Source: Bacteroidota bacterium (GTDB lineage Bacteria > Bacteroidota > Bacteroidia > Chitinophagales > Chitinophagaceae). Taken from it: a stretch of DNA of 64,000 nucleotides. The stretch lies in the NCBI GenBank assembly GCA_018267705.1, contig JAFDXX010000004.1, positions 372,001-436,000 of the forward strand, read 5' to 3'. The position numbers were made by a program, and so were the translations under genes. Below the pieces are notes generated by a model. The model made no database searches. It was not told the origin of the DNA and worked only from the letters and a program-made list of their open reading frames with translations. Positions 26,705 to 35,720 of this stretch are shown in pieces; position 1 is the first letter of the stretch; every line of letters starts with the position of its first letter.

Positions 26705-27679
26705 TTAATAATTTCGATCAGTAGTATATCTCACTAATTCTTCTAAAGCATCTCTAACTTCAGATGGTGGAAACTCATGTAATATTTGCAGGGCTTCATC
26801 TCTAAACTCAAACATTTTTTTAGTGGCATAATCTATTCCTCCGGCCTTTTTTACTTGTTCAATTACATAAGCCACTTTTTCTTTTTTAGTATTATTGTTT
26901 TTTATAATGTAAATAATATTTTTCTTGACGATAGTATCACAATTATTTAAAGTATAAATTAATGGAAGTGTTAATTTTTTTTCTTTGATATCATTTCCGG
27001 TTGGTTTGCCAACATTAGTAGTGCCATAATCAAACAAATCGTCTTTTATCTGAAAAGCCATTCCTGTTTTTTCTCCAAACAATCTCATTTTTTCAATGGT
27101 TGCCTCTTCATTAAAGGTTGTACTGGCACCGGCTGCACAGCATGATGCTAATAATGAAGCTGTTTTACCCTTTATTATTTCATAATATATAGTTTCATCT
27201 AAATTTAATTTTCTAGATTTTTCTAGTTGTAATAACTCGCCTTCGCTCATTTGCCTTACTGTGTTTGATAATATTTGCAGTACTTTAAAGTCTTTGTTAT
27301 TAATAGCTAAGAGCAATCCTTTGCTTAGCAAATAATCACCAACTAATACAGCGATTTTATTTTTCCATAAAGCATTTAAAGAAAAAAAACCTCTTCTTTC
27401 GTCAGTATCATCTACAACATCATCGTGTACTAAGGTGGCTGTATGTAAAAGTTCTACCAAAGATGCGGCACGGTATGTTTGTTCATTAATATCTCCGCCA
27501 AGCTTGGCACTTAACAAAACAAACATTGGTCTTAATTGTTTGCCTTTTCGTTTAACAATGTATTTCATTATTCTGTCAAGCAAAGACACTCGACTTTTAA
27601 CAGCTTCACTAAAATGTTGTTCAAACTCATTTAGCTGTTTGGTAATAATATTGCGAGCTGTATTCATAAACTTGTGCAA
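26705..27679 (-). CDS. trans-polyprenyl diphosphate synthase
   Basis: A 324-residue all-helical prenyltransferase that elongates allylic diphosphates with IPP, most likely giving the side chain of menaquinone (octaprenyl-type). Both aspartate-rich motifs are present: VHDDVVDDTDERRG (first DDxxD) and FQIKDDLFDYG (second), with the upstream RKGKQLRPMFVLLSAKLGG. Chain length cannot be fixed with certainty from the sequence. It is the first gene of a probable unit with recJ; no promoter was identified in the 186-bp gap upstream. Confidence 0.92.
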   Translation of the reverse strand: MHKFMNTARNIITKQLNEFEQHFSEAVKSRVSLLDRIMKYIVKRKGKQLRPMFVLLSAKLGGDINEQTYRAASLVELLHTATLVHDDVVDDTDERRGFFSLNALWKNKIAVLVGDYLLSKGLLLAINNKDFKVLQILSNTVRQMSEGELLQLEKSRKLNLDETIYYEIIKGKTASLLASCCAAGASTTFNEEATIEKMRLFGEKTGMAFQIKDDLFDYGTTNVGKPTGNDIKEKKLTLPLIYTLNNCDTIVKKNIIYIIKNNNTKKEKVAYVIEQVKKAGGIDYATKKMFEFRDEALQILHEFPPSEVRDALEELVRYTTDRNY

Positions 27680-27865
27680 TATATAATAATACTAATGGTA
27701 CACAATAAAATATTAAAAGCAACGTTTTGCTTCAAGGCTGTGTCAGTTATAAACACCTATTTAAATAAAAAAAATAAATATTTTGTTGTTGATTCGAAGT
27801 TTTGTTAATACTTTTGGCACAGATTTTCGTATAAAAAAGCAATCTATTAACCTTAAATACAAGCT

Positions 27866-28666
27866 ATGGCAAGCAAAATGCAAAAAATTATGTTAGCAGC
27901 ATTAGCATTGGTTGTTTTTCAATCAATCAGTTTTGCTCAAACTACTACAGATTGGGGATGGAATTGGAAGGATAGTTCAGTTGTTCCTACTAAAAAAATG
28001 CCCCAATACAATGAATTTTTGAATAATTCATTTCCTTACCCTCCTAAACCTCGCAGCAGTTGGGAATTGGGTTTAAGTTTTGGTAATGGTTTAATTGCTG
28101 GAGACAGATCAATATTGACTAACGGCTACAATGGTGGCATTACCGGAACAATTTCTCTAAGAAAAGCTTTAGGGCATACATTATCTATCCGTCCTTCATA
28201 TACGGGTGTTATTGTTTCTATTCCTGCATCTGCTACTACAATAGCTGCAAAAAATATGACACATATGTTAGGTGTAGATTTTATTGCATCACTTAACACA
28301 TTGAGTTATTATAGAGCTAATCCTAAAGTTGATTGGTATGTATTAGGCGGTTACAGTTTAGTTGCATCACAAGTTTCAGTAAGAAATTCAACAGGTGGTT
28401 ACAACATCTCATATTATCCTCAAAATAATCTAATTGGTACTTTGGGTGGTAATACTGTTAATGGTCGTAAAGGTTGGGCATTATTCCATGCATACAATGT
28501 TGGAGCAGGCGTTTCATTTAAATTAAGCAATAAAATTAATTTAGGTGCAGAACAAAAATTTGTTGTTCCTATATTCTATAATGATAATTTGGATGGCAAC
28601 CCGGTTCCAGGAAATTCTAAAGATATATATAGTCTTTCTACCTTACACGTAAATATAGTGTTGTAA
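27866..28666 (+). CDS. outer-membrane beta-barrel protein (barrel half of a split OmpA-like pair)
   Basis: A 266-residue exported protein with a signal peptide ending SISFAQ, then alternating amphipathic strands (SSWELGLSFGNGLIAGD, GGITGTISLRKALGHTLSIR, WYVLGGYSLVASQVSVRN) and a terminal aromatic-rich strand ending STLHVNIVL, as expected of an 8-stranded-type outer-membrane barrel. The next gene (46 bp later) carries TSP3-like repeats and an OmpA-type C-terminal domain without a barrel, so the two together look like an OmpA/OprF protein divided over two genes. Confidence 0.8.
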   Translation: MASKMQKIMLAALALVVFQSISFAQTTTDWGWNWKDSSVVPTKKMPQYNEFLNNSFPYPPKPRSSWELGLSFGNGLIAGDRSILTNGYNGGITGTISLRKALGHTLSIRPSYTGVIVSIPASATTIAAKNMTHMLGVDFIASLNTLSYYRANPKVDWYVLGGYSLVASQVSVRNSTGGYNISYYPQNNLIGTLGGNTVNGRKGWALFHAYNVGAGVSFKLSNKINLGAEQKFVVPIFYNDNLDGNPVPGNSKDIYSLSTLHVNIVL

Positions 28667-28711
28667 TATTTTTAGACTCATTTGTTTACATTAACTATTA
28701 AATTTTAAAAT

Positions 28712-29494
28712 ATGCTTAATAAAAAATACTTGTTGTTACTTGGCTTCGTTAGCTTTTTAAGCGTTGCCTCATTCGCCCAAACAAAAAAGAATAAAGTTCA
28801 ACCTTTGTGGTGGATTAACCCCAATAACTTTGTGTATAATGAATTAAATGCTCCTAAGCACATGAAAATGCCTAAAGTAGTATTACCAGATGCTGATGGA
28901 GATGGTGTTACAGACCAGTTTGACTTAGAACCTAATACACCGGCAGGAGCTGCTGTTGATAGTCATGGCCGTGCAAAAGATACAGATGGAGACGGAGTTC
29001 CTGATTACAGAGATAAAGAATTATTAACTCCGCAAAGTTGCTTTCCTGTAAATGCAGATGGAGTGGGTAAATGCCCAGAACCTGCTTGTTGCAAAGAAAT
29101 AAAAGATATGATGGCAAATTGGGAGCCTAAAAAAGATAAAGTAGTTTGCAATATTTCTGATTTACCAAGTGTAGAATTTAAATCAGGTGCAGTTTTAAGT
29201 GCAGCATCTAAAAAATTATTAAATGCAGCAGCAGATAAAATTAAAGCTAGCCCAGATTGTAAAGTAAAAGTAATTGGTCACCCTGCAGCAAGTAAGGCTG
29301 CACAACAATTAGCTTGGGAAAGAGTAAATGCTGTTATTAAATATTTAGTTGAAAAACAAGGTATTGCTGAAAACAGATTTATTTTTAGCTATGATGGCGG
29401 TAGCGGTGATCAACATACTATTGATTTGCAAGGAACAACTGAAGAAGGCCCAAATACAGTTCCTGCACCACATCCTAACTTAAAAGGAAAATAA
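28712..29494 (+). CDS. OmpA-C-like exported protein with TSP3-type calcium repeats
   Basis: A 260-residue protein with signal peptide (ending VASFAQ), thrombospondin type-3-like calcium motifs (DADGDGVTDQFDLEPNTPAG, DTDGDGVPDYRDKE), a Cys-containing linker (PEPACCKEI) and an OmpA-type domain (VEFKSGAVLSAASKKLLNAA to AENRFIFSYDG). In canonical OmpA the GHTD Asp and a following Arg hold diaminopimelate; here the region reads GHPAASK (Ala192 at the Asp position), while Arg in LAWERVNAV remains. Peptidoglycan binding may therefore be weak or lost. It is cotranscribed with the preceding barrel gene. Confidence 0.82.
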   Translation: MLNKKYLLLLGFVSFLSVASFAQTKKNKVQPLWWINPNNFVYNELNAPKHMKMPKVVLPDADGDGVTDQFDLEPNTPAGAAVDSHGRAKDTDGDGVPDYRDKELLTPQSCFPVNADGVGKCPEPACCKEIKDMMANWEPKKDKVVCNISDLPSVEFKSGAVLSAASKKLLNAAADKIKASPDCKVKVIGHPAASKAAQQLAWERVNAVIKYLVEKQGIAENRFIFSYDGGSGDQHTIDLQGTTEEGPNTVPAPHPNLKGK

Positions 29495-29515
29495 TTTTAA
29501 TAATATTTACTTCTT

Positions 29516-29547
29516 AAAAGCCTTACTTTTTAAAGTGAGGCTTTTTT
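29516..29547 (+). terminator. intrinsic terminator
   Basis: AAAAGCCTTACTTT (29516-29529) pairs with AAAGTGAGGCTTTT (29532-29545) over 14 bp with one G-U pair, followed by T residues, 21 bp after the OmpA-C-like gene. Confidence 0.88.
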
Positions 29548-29611
29548 GTATAAATATTAACGTAGTTAAAACTGCTTAGAATTTATCTCTTTATAAATTG
29601 CCGAAAATCTT

Positions 29612-29619
29612 TACCTTTG
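29612..29619 (+). promoter_or_regulatory. putative -7 box (TACCTTTG) before bamD
   Basis: TACCTTTG matches TAnnTTTG and is followed by TCCGC; the same TACCTTTG-yCGC string occurs before yidC at 62678. The bamD ATG is only 9 bp downstream, implying a very short leader. A TTG inside the box (29617) is in frame with bamD but is not needed as a start. Confidence 0.5.
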
Positions 29620-29628
29620 TCCGCTTTT

Positions 29629-30453
29629 ATGAATAAAATAATTTCATTTATTGTTTGTTGTTGCATACTTACTGCGTGTTCGCACAAAACCGTTAAAATT
29701 GCCAAAAGCAAAAGCTTTTCAAAAATAATTCGCAGTAAAGATTACGAGTATAAATATAAAATGGCAGAACAATTTTATACTGAAAAAAAATATAGTTTTG
29801 CCCAACAATTGTATGAAGATTTATTTCCATATATAAAAGGAACAGAAAGATATGAGGACATGTTTTATAAAGTAGCCTACTGTTATTATTATCAGAGGGA
29901 TTATGCTAATGCTGAAAATTATTTTAAAACATTTACCGAAACATTTCCAGGAAGTAAAAAGGCTGAAGAATGCGATTTTATGAGGGCTTATACTTATTTC
30001 AAACAATCGCCGGCCGTAAGCCTAGATCAAACAAATACAACAAAGGCAATGAATATGATGCAGGCTTTTATAAATACGCATCCCAATTCACCAAGAATAA
30101 AAGAAGCAAATACTATTATAGATCAATGCCGTGAAAAATTAGAAGAGAAAGATGCAAAAAGTGCCCAATTATATTTTGATATGGGTTATTTTAAAGCAGC
30201 ATCCATTGCTTATTCTACCGTAAATGAAAACTTTCCGGATTCTAGAAAAGGCGATGAATATAAATGGAAATCTATAGAAGCATATTATAAATATGCAGAA
30301 TTAAGTTTTGAAGAAAAACAACAAGAACGTTTTGAAAAAATTGTTGCAGATTGTACTGACTTTAATGAAAGATTTTCAGACAGTAAACATTTGCAAGATG
30401 TAGCCAAAATAAAAAACCAATCATTAGAATACTTGAAAAAAATTAAAAAATGA
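29629..30453 (+). CDS. bamD: outer-membrane assembly lipoprotein BamD
   Basis: A 274-residue lipoprotein with lipobox ILTAC after a short hydrophobic signal and then TPR-type helices (YKMAEQFYTEKKYSFAQQLY, YANAENYFKTFTETFPGSKK, FDMGYFKAASIAYSTVNENF). BamD is the essential partner of BamA in outer-membrane protein insertion. The ATG at 29629 is chosen because an in-frame TTG at 29617 lies within the predicted -7 box. The stop overlaps the omega-subunit start (ATGA), and this pairing is typical of Bacteroidota. Confidence 0.9.
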   Translation: MNKIISFIVCCCILTACSHKTVKIAKSKSFSKIIRSKDYEYKYKMAEQFYTEKKYSFAQQLYEDLFPYIKGTERYEDMFYKVAYCYYYQRDYANAENYFKTFTETFPGSKKAEECDFMRAYTYFKQSPAVSLDQTNTTKAMNMMQAFINTHPNSPRIKEANTIIDQCREKLEEKDAKSAQLYFDMGYFKAASIAYSTVNENFPDSRKGDEYKWKSIEAYYKYAELSFEEKQQERFEKIVADCTDFNERFSDSKHLQDVAKIKNQSLEYLKKIKK

Positions 30454-30794
30454 GTAAATTAAGAAGGCAAATTAGTGCCAATATTCCCAATGTTGTTGAA
30501 ACAAAAAATTTGGTAGATATTAAAGCACATACAGGAAACCTGTATGAATCAATTGCAATTATTGGCAAACGTGCAAACCAAATAAATATTTCAATAAAAG
30601 AAGAATTGCACAATAAATTAGAAGAGTTTGCAAGCCATACAGACAGCTTAGAAGAAATTCATGAAAACAAAGAACAAATTGAAATTTCTCGTGCTTACGA
30701 AAAAATGCCCAACCCTGCAATTTTAGCAACACAAGAGTTTATGGAAAATAAAGTTTATTATCGTAAAAACAACGATAACGATTTATTCCGTTAA
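30450..30794 (+). CDS. RNA polymerase omega/Rpb6-like subunit
   Basis: A 114-residue protein matching the Bacteroidota omega/RPB6-type subunit, which helps assemble and stabilise RNA polymerase beta'. The segment NLYESIAIIGKRANQINISI corresponds to the conserved omega core (N-x-(Y/F)-x-x-(A/V)-x-x-x-(A/G)-K-R-A). The start overlaps bamD by 4 bp. In related genomes coaBC often follows; here a terminator and DUF4835 follow instead. Confidence 0.85.
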   Translation: MSKLRRQISANIPNVVETKNLVDIKAHTGNLYESIAIIGKRANQINISIKEELHNKLEEFASHTDSLEEIHENKEQIEISRAYEKMPNPAILATQEFMENKVYYRKNNDNDLFR

Positions 30795-30817
30795 TAATCA
30801 TTAACAAAATAACTTTA

Positions 30818-30848
30818 AAACGACAGTAGCAATACTGTCGTTTTTTTT
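30818..30848 (+). terminator. intrinsic terminator with GCAA tetraloop
   Basis: ACGACAGTA (30820-30828), loop GCAA, TACTGTCGT (30833-30841), then a run of T. Perfect 9-bp stem 25 bp after the omega-subunit gene. Confidence 0.9.
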
Positions 30849-30925
30849 GTTACTTGCAGTATATTCATCAATTCATTTAATAAAAACAGTTTTAAATAGA
30901 TTATTTTATTTAATATAATTTAAAA

Positions 30926-31846
30926 ATGCTAAAAAAAAGTATAGCAATAATATGTTTAGTATTATTAACTAAGCAAAGCTCATCGCAAGAATTGCAAGCA
31001 AAGGTTAGCATTAATGCAAGCAGAATAAATACTACTGTTGATAAGAAAATATTTGTTACACTTCAAAACCAATTAACCGATTTTTTAAATAGTAGAAAAT
31101 GGACTAATCAAGCCTTTAAACAAAATGAAAGAATTAATTGCAGCTTTGTTTTAAACCTAGATAATGGTACAGATATCAACACCTTTAAAGCAACCTTAAT
31201 TGTACAAGCCGCAAGACCGGTTTATAATGCTTCTTATCAATCAGCTATTGTAAACTTTCAAGATCCTGATGTTTTATTTAAGTATATAGAATACCAACCT
31301 ATTGATTTTGATGATAATAGAGTGCAGGGAATAGATGCTATAAAATCTAATTTATCGGCATGCTTGGCATATTATGCATATTTAATTATTGCATTAGATT
31401 TTGATTCTTTCTCTCCCAAAGCAGGAGAACCATATTATAGAAAAGCACAAAATATTGTAAACAATGCACCTGAAGGAAGTGGTATAAACGGTTGGCGTTC
31501 TTTTGATGGTTTATTTAACAGATATTGGTTAATTGAAAATTTAACAAACACAAGAAACAATATTATTCATGATGTAATTTATTCTTACTATCGTGCCGGG
31601 TTAGATAGAATGTATGAAAACGAAAAAGAAGCACAAAATAATATCTTGCAATCGCTAATTCAATTGCAAGCATTTAATAAGGAAGTTTCTAATACAATGA
31701 TTGTTCAATTTTTAACACAAACTAAAACACAAGAATTTATTGGCATTTTTAAAAATGCTAATAGTGATGTAAAAGCACGTGCATTAGAAGTTTTAAGTAA
31801 ATTAGATGCTGCAAGTGCAGCAATTTATAGAGACCAATTAAAATAA
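30926..31846 (+). CDS. DUF4835 family exported protein
   Basis: A 306-residue exported protein with a signal peptide (MLKKSIAIICLVLLTKQSSS) and the DUF4835 pattern: ELQAKVSINASRINTTVDKK, FLNSRKWTNQAFKQNERINC, YQPIDFDDNRVQGIDAIKSN and LAYYAYLIIALDFDSFSPK. The family is restricted to Bacteroidota; some annotation sources call it PorD and link it to type IX secretion, which I treat as unproven. No other T9SS gene is in the window. It is coupled to the DUF4296 lipoprotein by a one-base TAATG overlap. Confidence 0.85.
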   Translation: MLKKSIAIICLVLLTKQSSSQELQAKVSINASRINTTVDKKIFVTLQNQLTDFLNSRKWTNQAFKQNERINCSFVLNLDNGTDINTFKATLIVQAARPVYNASYQSAIVNFQDPDVLFKYIEYQPIDFDDNRVQGIDAIKSNLSACLAYYAYLIIALDFDSFSPKAGEPYYRKAQNIVNNAPEGSGINGWRSFDGLFNRYWLIENLTNTRNNIIHDVIYSYYRAGLDRMYENEKEAQNNILQSLIQLQAFNKEVSNTMIVQFLTQTKTQEFIGIFKNANSDVKARALEVLSKLDAASAAIYRDQLK

Positions 31847-32199
31847 TGAATAAAATAATAATTACAGTATTAACAATTGCCATTTCTTTTTTAATTACTT
31901 CTTGTAAAAACAATTCGCAAAAAAGTTTACCTATTGATACAATGAAAGTGATAATGTTTGATTTGTTAAGTGCAGAAGAATTAAATAATATGATTATTGT
32001 AAAAGATACAGTACAAAAAACTAAAAAATTAAACCTTCAATTTTATAGAGAAGTACTTGAAAAGCATCATGTTTCAAAAGAAGAGTTTTTTAAATCGTAT
32101 CAATATTTTGAAACAAAACCCGATAAAATGAAACTGTTGTTTGATTCTTTATATGCTTATGCAAATAGAATAAAAGAAAAACAAGCAAAAAATAGATAA
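31846..32199 (+). CDS. DUF4296 family lipoprotein
   Basis: A 117-residue lipoprotein: signal MNKIIITVLTIAISFLITSC with the acylated Cys at about 20, then a helical domain (MKVIMFDLLSAEELNNMI, FYREVLEKHHVSKEEFFKSY, YFETKPDKMKLLFDSLY) that matches DUF4296 of Bacteroidota. Function is unknown. The ATG overlaps the DUF4835 stop, so the products are probably made together at the envelope. The CoA-transferase gene follows 15 bp later on the same strand. Confidence 0.82.
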   Translation: MNKIIITVLTIAISFLITSCKNNSQKSLPIDTMKVIMFDLLSAEELNNMIIVKDTVQKTKKLNLQFYREVLEKHHVSKEEFFKSYQYFETKPDKMKLLFDSLYAYANRIKEKQAKNR

Positions 32200-32214
32200 A
32201 ATTAATTTAATATA

Positions 32215-32916
32215 ATGAATAAAATATACTTCAACGCCGATGAAGCTATTGCAGATATACAAAGCGGTGCAACTTTAATGGTTGGCGGGTTTGGCTTAAA
32301 TGCTATTCCTGAAAATTGTATTACGGCCTTGGTTAAAAAAGGTATTAATAATCTTACATGTATTTCAAATAATGCAGGAGTAGATGATTTTGGGTTAGGC
32401 TTGTTACTACAAACAAAACAAATAAAAAAAATGATGAGTAGTTATGTAGGAGAAAATGCAGAATTTGAAAGACAATTATTACACGGAGAAATAGAAGTTG
32501 ATTTAATACCACAAGGCACTTTGGCAACAAGAATACAAATGGCTGCAATGGGCATTCCTGCATTTTATACACCTGCAGGCTATGGAACCGAAATAGCAAT
32601 AGGAAAAGAAGTAAGAGCATTTAATAATAAAATGTATTTAATGGAATATGCACTGCATGCCGATTTTGCAATAGTAAAAGCATGGAAAGGAGATAAGTTT
32701 GGCAACTTAGTTTTTAGAAAAGCAACAAGAAATTTTTCTACAAGCATGGCAAAAGCCGCAAACATAACTATTGCAGAAGTTGAACATTTAGTTGAGTCCG
32801 GAGAATTAGATGGTGATATTATTGATGTTGCAGGAATTTATGTACATAGAATTTTTGAAGGAAAAAATTATGAGAAAAGAATTGAAAAGAGAACAGTAAA
32901 AATTAATAATAGATAA
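32215..32916 (+). CDS. scoA: 3-oxoacid CoA-transferase subunit A
   Basis: A 233-residue alpha subunit of the succinyl-CoA:3-ketoacid CoA-transferase type. It has the family opening (ADIQSGATLMVGGFGLNAIP), the NAGVDDFGLGLLL and MMSSYVGENAEFERQ segments, and the substrate-site region FYTPAGYGTEIAIGKE. It transfers CoA between acyl groups in ketone-body or branched amino-acid degradation. Subunit B follows after a 120-bp gap that holds dispersed repeat copy C; in many genomes the two subunits are nearly contiguous. Confidence 0.9.
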   Translation: MNKIYFNADEAIADIQSGATLMVGGFGLNAIPENCITALVKKGINNLTCISNNAGVDDFGLGLLLQTKQIKKMMSSYVGENAEFERQLLHGEIEVDLIPQGTLATRIQMAAMGIPAFYTPAGYGTEIAIGKEVRAFNNKMYLMEYALHADFAIVKAWKGDKFGNLVFRKATRNFSTSMAKAANITIAEVEHLVESGELDGDIIDVAGIYVHRIFEGKNYEKRIEKRTVKINNR

Positions 32917-32937
32917 GAAAAATTGATAATGATTGTT

Positions 32938-33008
32938 GTTGAATAAAGAACAAAGCGTACAAGTGAGTGACACAACGAAGCGTAATTAATGTGATGAAGT
33001 TGGTATCA
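32938..33008 (+). repeat. 73-bp dispersed element, copy C
   Basis: GTTGAATAAAG (32938), then GCGTACAAGTGAGTGACACAAC (32956-32976) and right end AAGTTGGTATCA (33008). The 30 nt CAAAGCGTAC...CACAACGAAG are identical to copy D. Spacing GTTG to GTGAGTG is 25 nt. It fills the gap between scoA and scoB and ends 28 bp before the scoB ATG. Confidence 0.75.
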
Positions 33009-33036
33009 TAATATTTTATTTAAAATTTAGAACTCT

Positions 33037-33693
33037 ATGCCTCTTGATAAATATGGAATTGCAAAACGAATTGCACAAGAATTAAAAGATGGTATGTATG
33101 TTAATTTAGGAATTGGTATTCCTACTTTGGTATCCAATTTTGTTCCGGATAATATGACAGTTATTTTTCAAAGTGAAAATGGAATTTTAGGTATGGGGCC
33201 CTATCCAACTGAAGAAGAAATTGATGCCGATTTAATTAATGCAGGAAAAGAAACTGTTACATTAATTAAAGGTGCTGCTTTGTTTGATAGTGCAGAAAGT
33301 TTTGGAATGATACGTGCCGGAAAAATTGATTTAACTGTATTAGGTGCAATGGAAGTAAGTGATACAGGTGATATTGCTAATTGGAAAATTCCGGGTAAAA
33401 TGGTTAAAGGAATGGGCGGTGCAATGGATTTAGTTGCCAGTGCAAAAAATATTATTGTTGCCATGATGCATACTAACCCTAAAGGTGAAAGTAAATTATT
33501 ACCACAGTGTACTTTGCCTTTAACGGGTGTAAAATGTATTAAAAAAATTGTTACAGATTTAGCAGTATTAGATGTTACCAATAATGGTTTTGTTTTATTA
33601 GAAACTGCACCGGGTGTAACTATTGATGAGGTAAAACAAAAAACTTTAGGAAGATTAATTGTAAGTGATAATGTAAAAGAAATGAAGTTTTAA
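33037..33693 (+). CDS. scoB: 3-oxoacid CoA-transferase subunit B
   Basis: A 218-residue beta subunit that carries the catalytic glutamate in [14 protein letters not shown]; that Glu forms the enzyme-CoA thioester in the family. Other family segments are [34 protein letters not shown] and [15 protein letters not shown]. It works as a complex with subunit A encoded upstream. Its stop codon overlaps, tail to tail by 4 bp, the stop region of yqgE on the opposite strand. Confidence 0.92.
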   Translation: MPLDKYGIAKRIAQELKDGMYVNLGIGIPTLVSNFVPDNMTVIFQSENGILGMGPYPTEEEIDADLINAGKETVTLIKGAALFDSAESFGMIRAGKIDLTVLGAMEVSDTGDIANWKIPGKMVKGMGGAMDLVASAKNIIVAMMHTNPKGESKLLPQCTLPLTGVKCIKKIVTDLAVLDVTNNGFVLLETAPGVTIDEVKQKTLGRLIVSDNVKEMKF

Positions 33694-34241
33694 TTATACT
33701 GAGGGTCTAAAGGATAATTAGCCATTAATTCGTATTCTCCACCAAGTCCTTGTAGGGCTTGCTTCCATAAGATATCTGTATTTTTATTAAACACTAATTG
33801 TTTGTTGGCAGTTCTTGTAATCCAACTTTTTTCTTTTATTTCTTCTGCTAATTGTTCTGCATCCCAACCACTATAGCCAATAAAAAATTTAATATCTTTT
33901 TGTGTAAGTTTTTTTTCTTGCAATAAAATTTTTACTTGTTCAAAATTTCCACCCCAGTAAATATTATTGCTAACCGCATAACCACCTTCAATTAAATCTG
34001 GGCGTTGGTGTAAAAAATGAATCGTATCTACTTGCACCGGCCCGCCCACATATACTGGAAAATTACAATCTTCTAAACCACTTACTAAATAGCCAATGTT
34101 ATAATCATAAGTTTTATTAATAACAAAGCCTACACTGCCATCAGTTTGGTGATCGCATATTAAAATTACGGTGCGAATAAAATTTTTATCTTTTAAAAAC
34201 GGATCTGATATTAATAACAATCCCGGCTTAAGTAATTCCAT
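33690..34241 (-). CDS. YqgE/AlgH family protein
   Basis: A 183-residue protein of the YqgE/AlgH family (DUF179), soluble and of unknown biochemical role. Recognisable segments are the N-terminal [27 protein letters not shown] opening (here LLISDPFL...TVILICDH), [17 protein letters not shown] and [16 protein letters not shown]. Length is typical (about 185). It is transcribed alone, convergent with scoB and divergent from the histidine kinase gene at 34350. Confidence 0.9.
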   Translation of the reverse strand: MELLKPGLLLISDPFLKDKNFIRTVILICDHQTDGSVGFVINKTYDYNIGYLVSGLEDCNFPVYVGGPVQVDTIHFLHQRPDLIEGGYAVSNNIYWGGNFEQVKILLQEKKLTQKDIKFFIGYSGWDAEQLAEEIKEKSWITRTANKQLVFNKNTDILWKQALQGLGGEYELMANYPLDPQYN

Positions 34242-34308
34242 ACTTCAATATACCTTTTTTTAAATAAGAGCGAAAAATAACTTGTAACGCTGCGTTAAAA
34301 AATAAAGG

Positions 34309-34344
34309 TTTTGTTTTAAAGAAAAACTTAGGCATCTATATTTG
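34309..34344 (+). promoter_or_regulatory. putative Bacteroidota promoter (TTTG-N23-TATATTTG)
   Basis: A TTTG ending at 34313 (-33 type) and TATATTTG at 34337-34344 (-7 type) are separated by 23 nt and lie 5 bp before the kinase ATG. Of the -7 candidates in the window this has the best paired upstream box, and it implies a nearly leaderless transcript. Confidence 0.5.
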
Positions 34345-34349
34345 TATAG

Positions 34350-35690
34350 ATGAAGAAAATCTTTCCTATCATTGTTTTACTGGTATCACTCTCATTGCTT
34401 GGGTTAATAGCTATGCAATATTCTTGGCTGCATAATTTATTGGCACTAAGAAAAGAACAAGTATTAGCAAAAACAGATCAGGTAGGAATTAATATTGCTT
34501 CTGAACTTCAAAAAACAGAATATACAGGTCCTACTTTACGATTTCCTAAAAGGCCCATGCTGAAATTGGGAAACGATTTTTTACGATTGTTAAAACCTCA
34601 GGCTATACAAGATCGATTTTCAAAAAATGATATTTATAAAAAAATAAGAGATGCATTTGATAATGAAGGGTTAAAAAAATTGCAATTTGAATTTGCCATT
34701 ACAGATAATAATGATGAAGTTGAAATGCAAACAACAGATTTTGCAAAAGCCTTTTGGGACACTACTTACAGCAAAACCAGATATACCCCTCTTATTCCGG
34801 AAAGTGGAACAGCTTTAGAAGGTATTGGCCCAACAGAGCATTTAATTATTGTAGTTCCCAATTTTGATAAACAAGTTTGGCATTCATTACAATGGGTATT
34901 AGTGGGTGCTGCTATTTTTATGCTAATTATTATTGCTGCTTTTTATGTTACAGTAAGAACATTATTAAACCAAAAAAAGCTAAGCGAAATAAAAAGTGAT
35001 TTTATTAATAATATGACGCATGAGTTTAAAACTCCTTTAGCAACTATTTCATTAGCTATTGATGCTATTAAAAACGAAAAAGTACAAAACGATAAAACCA
35101 AACTAAATTATTTCAGCGGGATTATTAAAGAAGAAAATAAAAGAATGAATAAGCATGTAGAAACTATTTTACAAGCTGCTCTATTAGATAAACAAAACTT
35201 GCAATTAAACCTACAAATACTCTCGGTACACACCGTTATTAGCGAAGTATTAGAGAATTTTGATTTACAGTTGAAAGAAAAAAAGGCTATTGTTGATTTA
35301 AATTTCAATTCAGAGTTTGATGAAATAAAAGGCGATGAAATACATTTTACCAATTTAATTTCTAATTTAATAGACAATGCACTTAAATATGCTAAAGAAG
35401 ATGTACCTCCGCATATTATAGTTAGTATATACTCTGTTAATAATAATTTAATATGCACTATTGAAGACAATGGAATTGGTATGAGTAAAGAAACCATGAA
35501 AAGGGTATTTGAAAAATTTTATAGAGCACATACAGGTAATGTACACAATGTAAAAGGTTTTGGTTTGGGTATGAGTTATGTAAAATCTGTTATTGATGCA
35601 CATGGTGGCAAAATAAAAGTAGAAAGTGTATTGGGTAAAGGCACCACTTTTATTGTTGAAATACCATTAGCAAAAAAAGCGAATGCTTAA
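34350..35690 (+). CDS. membrane sensor histidine kinase
   Basis: A 446-residue sensor kinase with two membrane segments (about 4-24 and 177-203) bracketing a periplasmic domain of about 150 residues that I cannot assign. The cytoplasmic part has HisKA with His224 in NNMTHEFKTPLATISLA and HATPase_c with NLIDNALKYAKED, EDNGIGMS and GFGLGMSYVK. Similar kinases in this phylum (RprX-like) usually sit next to a response regulator; none is adjacent here, so this is an orphan whose partner lies elsewhere. Confidence 0.92.
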   Translation: MKKIFPIIVLLVSLSLLGLIAMQYSWLHNLLALRKEQVLAKTDQVGINIASELQKTEYTGPTLRFPKRPMLKLGNDFLRLLKPQAIQDRFSKNDIYKKIRDAFDNEGLKKLQFEFAITDNNDEVEMQTTDFAKAFWDTTYSKTRYTPLIPESGTALEGIGPTEHLIIVVPNFDKQVWHSLQWVLVGAAIFMLIIIAAFYVTVRTLLNQKKLSEIKSDFINNMTHEFKTPLATISLAIDAIKNEKVQNDKTKLNYFSGIIKEENKRMNKHVETILQAALLDKQNLQLNLQILSVHTVISEVLENFDLQLKEKKAIVDLNFNSEFDEIKGDEIHFTNLISNLIDNALKYAKEDVPPHIIVSIYSVNNNLICTIEDNGIGMSKETMKRVFEKFYRAHTGNVHNVKGFGLGMSYVKSVIDAHGGKIKVESVLGKGTTFIVEIPLAKKANA

Positions 35691-35720
35691 AACTTATAAT
35701 GTATAAAAAATATTTTTAAA

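Noticed and set aside
33201..33581. Minus-strand 126-residue ORF opposite scoB
   Set aside because: Shadow of the CoA-transferase gene; composition follows the complementary strand.
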